64,000 bases of DNA, from positions 2,173,977 through 2,237,976 of the forward strand of contig JAFMSR010000001.1 of assembly GCA_022818135.1 (NCBI GenBank). Direction: 5' to 3'. Source of the DNA: Saxidomus purpurata. Taxonomy: Eukaryota; Mollusca; Bivalvia; Venerida; Veneridae. Shown here in pieces: positions 10,932 through 21,500 of the stretch. How positions within the stretch are numbered: the stretch's first letter is position 1; every line of letters starts with the position of its first letter. Both the position numbers and the translations under genes were made by a program. Below the pieces are notes generated by a model. The model did no database searches. It saw only the letters and a program-made list of their open reading frames with translations, and was not told the DNA's origin.

Positions 10932-13305
10932 TATGGAATGCGGGTTGGGACATGCCAAACTTGCTAATTGCTACTTGCGGATTGCTACTTACTTATTGAT
11001 AAATGCTGGTGGAAACATGCCACTTAGTAATTGCTATTTGCCACTTGCTTCTTTCTACTTGTTTATTGCTATAGCTACTTGTCACTTGCTTATTGATCAA
11101 TGCTGGTTGAAACATGCTACTTGCTAATTGCCACTTGCTTATCGCGGTTTTGCCAATTGTCACTTGCCACTTGATACTTGCTTATTGCTAAATGCTTGTT
11201 GAAACATGCGTCTTGCTAATTACCACTTGCTTATAGTGGTTTTGTCAATTGCCACTTGCTTATTGCCAATTGCCACTTGCCACTTGCTAGTTGCTACATG
11301 CTACTTGTCACATGCTAATTGCCACTTGTTTATTGCTAATTGCGGGTTAGGACTTGCTAATTGCCACTTGCTTATTGCGGTCTTGCTAATTGCAAATTGC
11401 CACTTGCTAATTGTCACTTGCTAAATGCCAATTGCCATTTGCTAGTTGGGACATGCCACTTGCTAATGCTTACTTGCCACTTGCTTATTGCTAGTTGGGA
11501 CATGTCACTTGCTAACTGCCACTTGCTTATTGTTAATTGCTTGTTGCCACTTGCTACTTGCTAATTGCTTATTACCTTTTGCTTATTACTAATCGCTAGT
11601 TGCCAATCGGTTATCGGTGTAACTACCAAACAATTTATGGTCTTATTGTGTAATATAGCTTGGGTATTCTCAAAGTAAATATATCTATAAACATAGCTAA
11701 TTCAGCAATCTTCTTATGCCATGCCTGTAATAAAGTGTAGCTGATATATCTTGTATTCTAAATCCACAATTGAAATATTTCATAATTAAACCATCATCTT
11801 TAAATGTGTCAAGGAAAAGCAACATTTTACTTTTACATTTTACATGTTTGCAAACCATATTAAGGACGTGTATACATGGATTACCCTTGGTCAATTATGG
11901 TTTACTACCAGCACCATAGTTACAAACACAATGGTACATAACCATATTATTGCATGATTTTAATAAACTGTCACAAGAGACCCTTCATTGGGAACCAAAG
12001 GACTTTCTGTATTAAATGTACTATCCTCCCGAAAGTTCAGATATATACCTTATATCACCCATGTTGGGACATTGTCAACATTGACAATGTATCAACGTTA
12101 CAAAAGCAGAGTTACAGTCAGACCATTTTGCATTGATTGGTTCCCTACAAAGTACAAGGTATTTTGAGCGGCATACAAGAGACAGCAATTAGATGTATTT
12201 GTTTCTGTTGGATGCACCACTTCGACACTATATACATGAATTAGTTCAGGACGCCAAACTAAGTAGGCCTTAATTATCCTAAACTACATGGGTGTTCAGT
12301 AGAACTCTTGTGTCGCCCTCTTACACTTTGTCATATTATCAACATTGGCAGTATCACGACCCTTTTGTCATAAGCAATACAATTTGAAAGTTTAATGAAG
12401 AAATCTTAAAAAATGGCACAGTTATAGCCAACGTTAAGTATTTGTGACAGACGAACCAATGAACAAAGCAATCCCTATGCATTACCTTCTGTGCGAAAGG
12501 GGGACACTAAAGCAAATCCTACACAAGTTGAAGGGTTTTAGTCAATAAATGTTTTAGCAGATATAGATCAAATATTATTCTTTTTTGGTTAACATATATC
12601 TTTTAATTTATTCATTAATCTAGATATCGTCCAGAACGGCTTGAATACAAAATACGTTGTGTGTTTGCTCTCGTATTGAATAGCGTTTGAAAGACTCCAA
12701 CGGTAACTTGCAAGTAGTAACAAGTGGCAGAAAGTAAATAGCAAGTGGCAATTAGCAAGTGGCAATTAGCAAAAAGCAATTAGCAAGTGGCAATTAGTAA
12801 ATGATAATTGGCAATTAGAAAATGGCAAGTAGCAAGTGGCAATAAGCATGTGACAATAAGCAAATGGCAGTTAGCAAATGACAATTGGCAATTAACAAGT
12901 GGCATGTCCCAAGTAGCAATTAGCAATTAGCAAGTGGCATGTCCCAAGTAGCAATAAGAAAATGGCAGGTGGCAATTAGCAAGTGTCCCAATTGGCAAAT
13001 GACAAGTGGCAATTAGTAAGTAGCATGTCCCAACTAGCAATAAGCAAGAGACAATAACCAAGTGGCATATCCCAAGTAGCAATTAAGTATAAGCAAGTGG
13101 CAATTAGCAAGTGGCATGTATCAACTAGCAATTAGCAAGTAGCAAGTGACAATAAGCAAGTGGCAAGTGACTATTAGCAACTAGCAATAGGCAATACGTA
13201 TGTCGCAAATAACAAGTGGCATGTCCAAACCTGCAATCAGCAATAAGCAAGTGGCAATTAGCAAGTAGCAATTAGCAAGTGGCATGTCCCAACCCGCATT
13301 CCATA
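10932..13305. mobile_element. Fold-back DNA transposon, TATGG ends, 6-bp TSD GTTATA
   Basis: The terminal 26 bp are perfect inverted repeats beginning TATGGAATGCGGGTTGGGAC. GTTATA stands immediately outside both ends (10926-10931 and 13306-13311). The left arm (to about 11630) is a tandem series of CACTTGCTAATTGC-like units. The right arm (from about 12705) is the inverse complement, GCAAGTGGCAATTAGCAAG. The two arms could fold on each other over about 600 bp. The core (about 11630-12700) is single-copy-looking AT-rich DNA with a minus-strand transposase-like remnant. Two other elements here share the TATGG end and a 6-bp duplication (45406-45682 and 51302-52586). Confidence 0.92.
11697..11894 (-). 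pseudogene. Transposase/integrase helix-turn-helix remnant inside the fold-back element
   Basis: A 65-codon minus-strand frame contains DDGLIMKYFNCGFRIQDI followed by a Leu/Tyr stretch and RHGIRR. From memory of the family, this resembles the N-terminal helix-turn-helix of integrase-core transposases found in many bivalve genomes ('yfn-Gf-yteI…hgi-is-rtLkr'). The frame stops before any DDE catalytic core, and the left inverted arm begins where that core would be. I read it as a truncated remnant, not a functional gene. The match is by eye only. Confidence 0.45.
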
Positions 13306-13311
13306 GTTATA

Positions 13312-13767
13312 AGTTCATAAAGATAAACTATATTGTACTTTAAGTGTATACTTGTAATATTCAGTCGAGACGAAATTAAATTAATTAACGGGATTTACAT
13401 AAGTGAAAGGAAAAAGATAAATGTCATTAGGAAATAACTATTTCAAAGCACTGAGTACGCTAATTCATTCATAAAGACCCGTGTGTTAATGAAATACACA
13501 TATTCCATTATTTTGCGGTTTGTTGTATGAATTACTATTGTAGACGAAGTGATCATTTATCTGCCATATCCCGACGGAATTGTTCTATTAAAATCGAAGT
13601 TATTTCCGTTTTCTTGAAAATTGAAAAAAAGATTATTGTAAGTATGGATAAGATTGGTCAAGTCAAGTCAAATTCTGTCTATTCACTCATTTCATGTACA
13701 AATGAAACAATGAGGATAGCAAAATTATATATCAGATGCTCTAAAGACATGATTGAATTTCTGATTA
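13312..13767. other. Gene-free gap
   Basis: AT-rich sequence without a recognisable exon. The 84-codon frame at 13527-13781 has no family resemblance and runs into the tRNA-like sequence. Confidence 0.4.
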
Positions 13768-13844
13768 GTCAGCCCGTTTAGCTCAATCGGTAGAGCACGA
13801 GACTTGTAATCTCGAGGTAGCGGGTTCGATTCCCGGGACTGACC
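13768..13844 (+). pseudogene. tRNA-Thr(TGT)-like sequence with defective acceptor stem
   Basis: The D arm (TAGCTCAATCGGTAGAGC), a 5-bp anticodon stem CGAGA/TCTCG around loop CTTGTAA (anticodon TGT, threonine), and a T arm with canonical B box GGTTCGATTCC are all present. Counting back from the D stem, the expected 7-nt acceptor strand is GCCCGTT. It does not pair with the 3' strand GACTGAC. Instead GTCAG four bases further out pairs with CTGAC. T-stem pair 49-65 is G-G. It is probably a tRNA-derived repeat head or a decayed tRNA gene. Confidence 0.5.
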
Positions 13845-13884
13845 AACTAAAATTACTAATTATTAAGTCTTTCGGATGAGACTT

Positions 13885-13979
13885 TTGGTGGTGTGCACTT
13901 CTGGGTGCTGTGGGGTTCGTTTTGGGGAGGCTGCGTTTTTGGTACGTGACATTCCCTGTTTGATATTATTTTTGTTTTT
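13885..13979 (+). repeat. Left copy of a 95-bp inverted repeat pair
   Basis: TTGGTGGTGTGCACTTCTGG… through GTACGTGACATTCCCTG… is almost exactly the reverse complement of 16572-16667. The pair is 2.6 kb apart. It may be the ends of a larger element or two independent insertions of one repeat. Confidence 0.8.
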
Positions 13980-14652
13980 AAACCGAGGTCCCATGTATGG
14001 TTGCTATACACCTAGCATGGTAAAGAACCAGGGCTATCTCTGGAATTGGGACGCTTTCTGTATCTTGCACTATCCTCCGAAACCTAAAACAAATATTACC
14101 TTTTGGGAGCGTTGGTCATGTGGGAAACCGGTACCAACGATAAAACCCTAATATACGATACAATTTCTTATTTCTTAGGGGGACCGTTAACGCAAGCCTT
14201 TTTGTTTTATTACCCTTTTCTTACTTTGTAGTACCCAGGGAATGCAACTTTTTACTTATATAGCTGGTCTTTAGAATCACAAAATACAATTTATTGATAT
14301 CTTTTGGGAGGGAATAAAAGCTACATGATAAGACTCAACTCATCATACTCACATTCATTATTATATCATTTCATCTCCATTTATATACAGGTAAATATGT
14401 AAATAATATATATATTTATTAACGCAGCTTGCTGCAAAAGTATGGGCTCTTGAAAAAGTGGAGCAAACGTTGCCCTGAGCCCATACAAAGGTGATGCACT
14501 CTAATATTTATTAACAAAGAGTGTCTCAAGGACCTTTCATGCGTATTGGTAGAACAAATAGTTCCTTTATTCTATCAGGGAAAGTGTCCGTTTTTATGCT
14601 GATATTTATTATTGACGGAATAGCAACAGTTAAACAATCCCCACAATATTAT
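13980..14652. other. Gene-free region
   Basis: It includes the phrases TATGGTTGCTATACACCTAG and CAAACGTTGCCCTGAGCCCA. These look like dispersed repeat, but I could not assign them. No exon was seen. Confidence 0.35.
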
Positions 14653-14782
14653 AGGTTATTGAACTTGTATGGTGAAATATTACTTGGAACGAGTTGATTT
14701 GGCGGGATCAACGAGCTTGCGAGTTGTTCCCGCCAAATGAACGAGTTCCAAGTAATATTTCGCCATACAAGTTCAATAACCT
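14653..14782. repeat. Long hairpin (near-perfect 55-bp arms)
   Basis: AGGTTATTGAACTTGTATGG continues through GAAATATTACTTGGAACGAG and meets its reverse complement after a short spacer around GATCAACGAGC. The result is a 130-bp fold-back sequence, probably a small MITE. Confidence 0.85.
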
Positions 14783-14784
14783 TT

Positions 14785-15510
14785 TTATTATATACTTTCA
14801 TATTGAATATGAACAAAAATGACATACTGTTAGCAAAAAACAATAAATTAATCTTGAAATTTCTCAGACAACTAGCGTACTATTTCACCATGTACATTTT
14901 CTTTATTGCGTATTAATAGACTCGATTCAATATTGTTGTTTATACGTGACGTCATTTATTAGGACAACGTTGACGTCAATTATACGGTTAGACATTTCAG
15001 TTGCCGTCCGCCATCTTGTTTTGAAAAACGCAAGACTTTTCCTACGGATGCAGGTTTATACTTTGAAATGTGAATACATCAACTTGATGTGCGTTCCTAA
15101 AAATGTTTTCTCTTTCTTATGACTACATGCAAATCATCGTTCATTTTGTTTATCAATACTTGGCTGAAATACGTACCAGTAACTTTCGTAACCAGAACTG
15201 GTATTGCGTGCCCTAAAAAATTCGAACCTTTTTAAAAATGAAATTCTTTTACGTCTACTTGAAAACGATTGAAGTTTCTTTTTTATTTTAAGACTGTAGT
15301 TTATTTAATTGTAAAAAACGGTCACACTTCGACATATAAACCTCAGTAAAACGATGTTTGCAAACAAATAAAATAGCCCGTACAGCTGATCGCTAGGACC
15401 GCCCCCCTTGCCAACGTTCAGTATCATTCCTTGCCAACGTGCAGTACCGTAGAATACTGAACGAACTCTCTAAGGCAAAGTGAACGGGGCAATATGAAAG
15501 TATATAATAA
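14785..15510. mobile_element. TIR element, ends TTATTATATACTTTCATATTG
   Basis: A 21-bp perfect inverted repeat bounds the segment (left TTATTATATACTTTCATATT…, right complement ending at 15510). The element abuts the hairpin at 14653-14782. The interior contains CRE-like TGACGTCA sites at about 14947 and 14970 and no long frame. No clean target-site duplication was seen. Confidence 0.6.
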
Positions 15511-16571
15511 TTCAATATACGTGGCCAAATACCGTCAATTTCCGTTGATTTACGCAAAAGACTCTCTATGTTCTTCCAAACTTGATAAGGTGTTTCAACA
15601 GGATTACTATTAAAAGCAATTCCTTTTAGTTTTGTCCATAAATGGTCCTTTATAGATAGTTTTCTGCTTATAAATCAGCTGCAAAACATTTGAACTGCTT
15701 TTTATACCTTTGCTAGTATTTTCTCCACCTTGAATAATATTTTATGGAATGAATCTTTGACAAATGCTGTTTTTGTTATATTACCAAGGAAACTTCGGGT
15801 CTTTTGTATTCGCTTTGCTTAGTTTGATTAAATAATTTGTTTTTGTTTGTCCAAATTTCGTCTCATTGCGTGGATTTATTAATTTTATCATCAATCTTGC
15901 ATTTTTATTTCTTCATCGTTCCACTCTGGTTGTATTTTTCAATTTACTAAAGCTTCGATATTCTATAGTTTTATGACTCTCATTTTAACCAAGTATATAT
16001 ACATTTCAAGTTTTGCATTGACTGCTTTGGCGAGCTACGTCTTCTATATTTCGAAGCAAGATTATCGGGAGTTTTAGAGAATCGGTTTACTATTTTAAAC
16101 TTAATGGTCTATCCAAACTGACTCTAGTTCATTTGTTTCAACATCATATATTCGAGCATATTGTAAATATTCCTTAATATACACCAAAATTCCACTGCCT
16201 ATTTTTTTGTCTCTGCCTTTCCTTTCAGATGAGTAGCCATTTATTCTCAACCCATTGTTAGATACACTGTCCGATAAGAAAGTTTCACATAAACCAAAGA
16301 CAGAACATGCCTTTGTTTCTGTTAAATAATCTTTATTTCATTTAATTTCGGCATGAGTTGCTGTATATTTATATTCATGACCGAAAGTCCCTGTTGAGAG
16401 AATTTTAGCGCCCGAACGTTTTCATGTGAATAAGTTATTGATAAACAAGTAAATACACTATTATGAAAATTGTCAACTAAGCTATTTTTGTGTTTCAATA
16501 CTGTTGCAGACACTCGTAAATCCTTTGTTTGAACATAATTTTAAACAATGCAGTCACTACCGTGCATTTCA
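15511..16571. other. Gene-free region
   Basis: AT-rich; no exon, RNA gene or repeat structure was recognised. Confidence 0.4.
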
Positions 16572-16667
16572 AAAAAACAAAAATAATATCAAACAGGGAA
16601 TGCCACGTACCAAAAACGCAGCCTCCCCAAAACGAACCCCACAGCACCCAGAAGTGCACACCACCAA
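16572..16667 (-). repeat. Right copy of the 95-bp inverted repeat pair
   Basis: Reverse complement of 13885-13979, followed directly by a CA microsatellite. The 124- and 136-codon frames over this region are products of the repeat and the CA tract. Confidence 0.8.
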
Positions 16668-16745
16668 CACACACACACACGCACACGCACACACACACGA
16701 CACACACAATCATGTACACACACACATATACACTACCAACACACA
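16668..16745. repeat. (CA)n microsatellite, interrupted
   Basis: CACACACACACGCACACGCAC and similar runs, broken by short non-CA pieces. Confidence 0.9.
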
Positions 16746-17594
16746 CTAGCATACAAAGCAAACACACGAGGACAAAACGAACAATTAAAGGAACACAGTG
16801 GGGCACCGCCTTGGAACGGTCAGTGGCAAAAACACCACTGGGGAGCTTAAACCGGTTTATGGTGCGCACCCAACCTCACTCTTACCCCCACCATGTTCCA
16901 AAGTCACAGGACAGTGTAAATAAAAGTAATCCCTGCTAGGTGAATCTCTAACACACGCAATGGAAAGTTCAATATTAGTCCACATTCGTTATATCGATGA
17001 CTATCGGTCCATTATTAATTCTGTACAACAGTTTGAATCGGTAATGTCTGTGTCTATCTTGAAGTTACGTCCACCTTATGAAGGAAATGTGGTGTGTATC
17101 CATGATGGGTGTTTCATCTTTTAGCAGTAGCTCAGAGAATACATAGACTATATGCTAAAAAATCATGAGAAAATACAAAAACTTAAGTAACAGTTGTATT
17201 TGTGAACTCTTAACAGATGACGATACACGACAATCTTAACATTTCCATCACTTGGCATATCAAATATCAGACTCACCATCAGGCTACATCAAATACTCTT
17301 TAATTCTTTCCAAGCACTATTGTTAAATGGAATTCTAACGCAGTACCGATGTGACGTCGTTTCTGATTGGTGACGTCGTTTAAATTTGCGACTATTAAAT
17401 AACGTATATATAGTCGCAAACTTCAAACTGCCGGTACATGTAGTCAGTGCTGAAACTTCCACGGCGTTAAAGGCAGCACTGGCTATATTACCATACACCA
17501 TTTCGACAGTTCAGAGCTTTTTGTCTTTTTTTAACATTACTAACACTATTTTCTTTTCTATGCATATGGTAGATATATACACTGCACATGCATT
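16746..17594. other. Gene-free region upstream of PPP2R3C
   Basis: It includes a repeat-like phrase AACCGGTTTATGGTGCGCAC at 16851-16870, paired TGACGTCGTTT (CRE-like) sites at about 17351 and 17371, and the inverted pair TTTGCGACTAT / ATAGTCGCAAA at 17384-17421. No exon was recognised. Confidence 0.4.
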
Positions 17595-17598
17595 TTAA

Positions 17599-17959
17599 AA
17601 GTGATATTACCCTTCAAAGTGACTATCATAATTTTAAATGAAACATAAATCAGTGATTTATACTCCTAGAACAATTAACATTGCCATAGTTTTAACCCAC
17701 AAATAACAATCTGTATAACAGTTGCATTCACATTGAATATGGAGGACATCTATAAAAAAATCTTTTTTAAATATCCTAGTCAAAAAAAAAACAACGAACC
17801 CTTTCGGTTATGTATATCTTTATTTGTATTTGTCAATAATAGAAATAAGTTGGTAAAACTTATTTTTTATATGTTTTTAAAGCATCCACTATGTTTGAGC
17901 ATCATTCTTAAAGTTAATTACTATAAACAAATGTGACCATTTTGAAGGGTAATATAACT
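17599..17959 (+). mobile_element. TTAA-type MITE, copy 1
   Basis: Inverted ends AAGTGATATTACCCTTCAAA and the complement of AGTTATATTACCCTTCAAAA are flanked by TTAA on both sides (17595-17598 and 17960-17963). The internal frame starting MNMEDIYKKIFFKYPSQ matches a frame ([16 protein letters not shown]) in the opposite-strand copy at 50477-50801, so the two are copies of one family. The TTAA target suggests a piggyBac-like or Kolobok-like source. Confidence 0.8.
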
Positions 17960-18483
17960 TTAAGGCTAATTTAGGGTTTGCACCTATTTTTATCACATTG
18001 CCAAAGTCCTCCTTTATTAATCGAGTAGCTTTGGGGTTTTGGCAATCTTTCTCTTTTTTAACCCCCTAGCATAGCCATAATAGTAAATTATGACGGTTTG
18101 CCATTATCAGAGAAGTAGAATCAAAGAAATGCACTGTCTTTTGGTGAAACTATCTTTAATAAAACGCCTGTCATTTTCAGTAATGATATAATATTAAAAT
18201 CTCAATCGTATTCAAATGTTTAAAGATTGAAGCGATGAAAATACTTAGGTAGCAGTAGCAGGACGTGTTAAAACAAGACCGACAAAATTTGCAGTAGTAC
18301 TATACCTAATTTCACTGTAAACCAATCGGATCTCTTGTAACAAAATCGAGGGAAAAATCAAGATGGAGGATGTAAACAAATCACGACTTGACGTTTTTTG
18401 AAAATATTTAAAAAGCTCCGTAGCATGTTTGTTTGAACAATAAAATGACATTGAAAGACAGACACAAAAAGCCTCTGGTTACA

Positions 18484-18529
18484 ATGGAATGGAAGAAATC
18501 TTTAAACAAATATGTTGAAAGAAAGAAAA
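18484..18529 (+). CDS. PPP2R3C: PPP2R3C exon 1 (start exon, placed by homology and phase)
   Basis: ATG GAA TGG AAG gives MEWKKSLNKYVERKK, which parallels the MDWK start of the human protein. A GTAAGA donor follows after one base of the next codon. That single base (A) completes the codon opened by CT at the start of exon 2 (23669), so the phase fits exactly. The ATG context is strong (A at -3, G at +4). The open frame continues past the donor to 18708, but the lost similarity there favours splicing. Confidence 0.8.
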
Positions 18530-21500
18530 GTAAGAAAACTATGTCGTTAAAGAAATCTCCACATATTTGCACCCTGTTTTATGTCCAAAATGCATGTCTC
18601 TTACCGCAGACACTTGATTACACAACTGATTTAGCACATACTTTTTCTGTTACTTCTATCAGGAGTAAAATAGCTTGGTGTATGCTAATTAATCTGGAGT
18701 TGCAGTGATACCCTTAGACAGGCTGGTAACATTGCCCGGTCGGTCTTAGAAGCCCAATCAAGCTTTTATTCTCTGCTTCCCACATCCAGGTACTGATAAA
18801 TTATTTACATTCGGGAAAAGTGAAAATTATTTACATTCGGGAAAAGTGATTCCTTGGCTGTCATCGCGGGTCTCTATGCATCTTTAACTTTGAATACTAC
18901 GATAAACAAGATTATAAATGAAAGAAGACAACGATCTTCCATTACATTGAAACTATCCAATTGTTTTTATAATAATTCTATGTTGTTAAAAGCTTCTTGT
19001 TTTGTTTAAAATAAATTTAAACTTGCATATGAGTCAACAGTAAAGACCAAGTTTATACCAGTTGCTTTCACCTTTTACCGAATGAAGAAATGAATGCGAC
19101 CTAATAATCCGATTGGTTTACTGCTCAGTATGACGTCACGGCGAAGCCGAGAATTGCCCTATCAGTCTCAATTTCATCTAAAGATATTATCATTTTTATA
19201 GATAATTTCTAATGTTGTAGAATATGTTTCTAATTCTTGCAACATTATAATTATTATGTTATAAATCGACATACTCACATAGCCAGACTATAATTAGCGA
19301 CTTCTTGTACCAGAATTCTAGCATTTTTACTTTCATTTTTAATATAAAATAAACAAAGCCTTTTGAGCAAAAAAGTGACAAGTTCTTTTTTTATAAACAA
19401 AAGGTGTTTATAGCAAGGGAACACCAGATTGAAGAAATGTAGGACTTTCAAAGCAATTCATTGAATATTAGGCTTCCTGACCCAGTAAATGGTGATCAAA
19501 TCAAATTTTATTTCACATCGGTATATGTTGTTCTAGAATACGTTAATGTTGCCATATGATAGGCTACATTTCATATTGAAAGCTAAACAACTTTCTTTAT
19601 TTTTTAACATTTTCACAGATTTACTTTTGTTTAGAGATTATTTTGAGCACTTGATTCCCCACCGTGTGATGATATAAGTAGATTGTCATTTCAACAATAT
19701 CATCCAACCATCAAAACACGTAAAATTCCATGCAGCATATGCATTGTGTGCTACTTGGTCTCAAATTAACATGTATACAAACAAGGTCGAAGGTCATTTA
19801 TGTCCTGGTAACCGGTGCATCAATAAAAATCTCCTTCGGGACTTAATGGTATTAGGTGATTTTTACCCTTACATTGGTCTTAATTTCGATAAGCAGAAGA
19901 CAAATTTGAGAACCTCAAGATGAAAGAAAGTCACATTCAGTGGGAAATGATAGACATCCATAACATTCCATCAGGGCTTCCGTTAAGCGGCGTCCGGCCG
20001 TAAAATACGCCATAAAATTGGACCAGTACGCCAATACACAAGACCCCCGGCGTACGCTTGACTTCCTTAAATTTCCGAGGACGACAAAATCGCCGACCCA
20101 TAGCGTCCAAACAAAATAAAAATGAAACATTTTCTCTAATTCGGGACCGCCCACGCGTAATTAGTCACGCTATGCGCTCACAATCGGCAGTATTCGATTC
20201 GCTCTGGAACGACGTAAACTCCGCCCCCAGCAATTATCGTGGGCTGTGATTGACAGATGCCGTGTTTGTCAGGTTATTTTGAAATGATGCGATAATTAGG
20301 GCCAATTAACAACATCTTGTGACGGCATAATTTTACTTCAATTACCGGCAAGTGTAAACAATTAATATGACACGGTGTTGTTTGAAATTCCCAACATCTA
20401 GCGGTAATTTGGTCTACTCTATTGCCGAAAATGGACGTCCTTTCAAAACTGTGAATCGGCGATTTTAGAACTTGATTTTAATGTCTCGTCGGTAATGCAG
20501 GTGTTCAAGTAAATGAGTAAATGCAAGTTTTGGTCTAAAATGGATTGAAAAAAAAATCGTCATATTGTGCTTGTCTGCTGATATGGTTCAACGTACTTTG
20601 CTTCATTTCGTCGTTTCGGCGCCGGCCGAATCTAACAAACGAAAGCGTAATGAGGAGACTGAAAGCACAGAACCGCCTCCCCCAAAAAACCCCAAACACT
20701 TTAAGGTTGAAAAGATGTGTTATCAAACAGTGTTTTTTTTCAGTCTGAGGGGAAAGGTGCGGGGCCTTTTCGGAGGGAAATTTTTAGAAAATGAATAAAA
20801 TATACAGTGTAAAATGTAATAAAGAACAAAATCTATCAAGTATGTTAATGACATCATTCTTTTGCCAATTATCATTCTTTTTTAAACCCTTGAACACCGT
20901 TTTCGTTGAAAAAATAACAAAAATCGGGGTCGCGAAAATATGTGACAAACGAAAAATCGGCGATATTCGGCTGATTATTTCACATGTAAGGTATCAAATA
21001 GTTGAAAGAAATAATTCTGAAGCGTTTGAATTTATGAAAACTTACGTTTTTAAACAGTTTTGGCCAACTCTTAAATAAAGTAAAGATTTTTTTCAACATT
21101 TTGACTTTTTTGAGGGGATTTTTTTGTAAAAAATGGGGAAAAATATATATTAATTTTTGGAGAGGAAAGGGCCAAATAAACTACAATAAAAATTATAATG
21201 ATAATGTTCCTTTTATAAATGTATGTATTAAGTACTTAAACTGTTATATTATGCATGGAATAATTCAGATCTTTGGTCAAAATGAAAGTTTATTTTACAG
21301 ACAGGTTCTTCATTTTCATTTTTTTAACATTAAGTAAGGTATTTGATGATGATGATGATGATGATGATGGTGATTGATGATGATGAAATGATGTCCCACG
21401 TTGTCCAATAGGTTCCCGTACTGGGGACTCCATAAAATTTTCACAGGGACTTCCAAATCCAGTTGCCTTGGAGTCAGGACTTCCTTAATTTGAAACTTAG

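Noticed and set aside
10933..11564. Regular short repeats that could suggest a CRISPR array, or Cys/His/Leu-rich proteins
   Set aside because: The units are degenerate, have no unique spacers and sit in a eukaryotic transposon arm; the frames merely translate the repeat.
16495..16939. Overlapping frames of 124 (minus) and 136 codons (plus)
   Set aside because: They are products of the CA microsatellite and the 95-bp inverted repeat (poly Val/Cys and His/Thr); no splice or family support.
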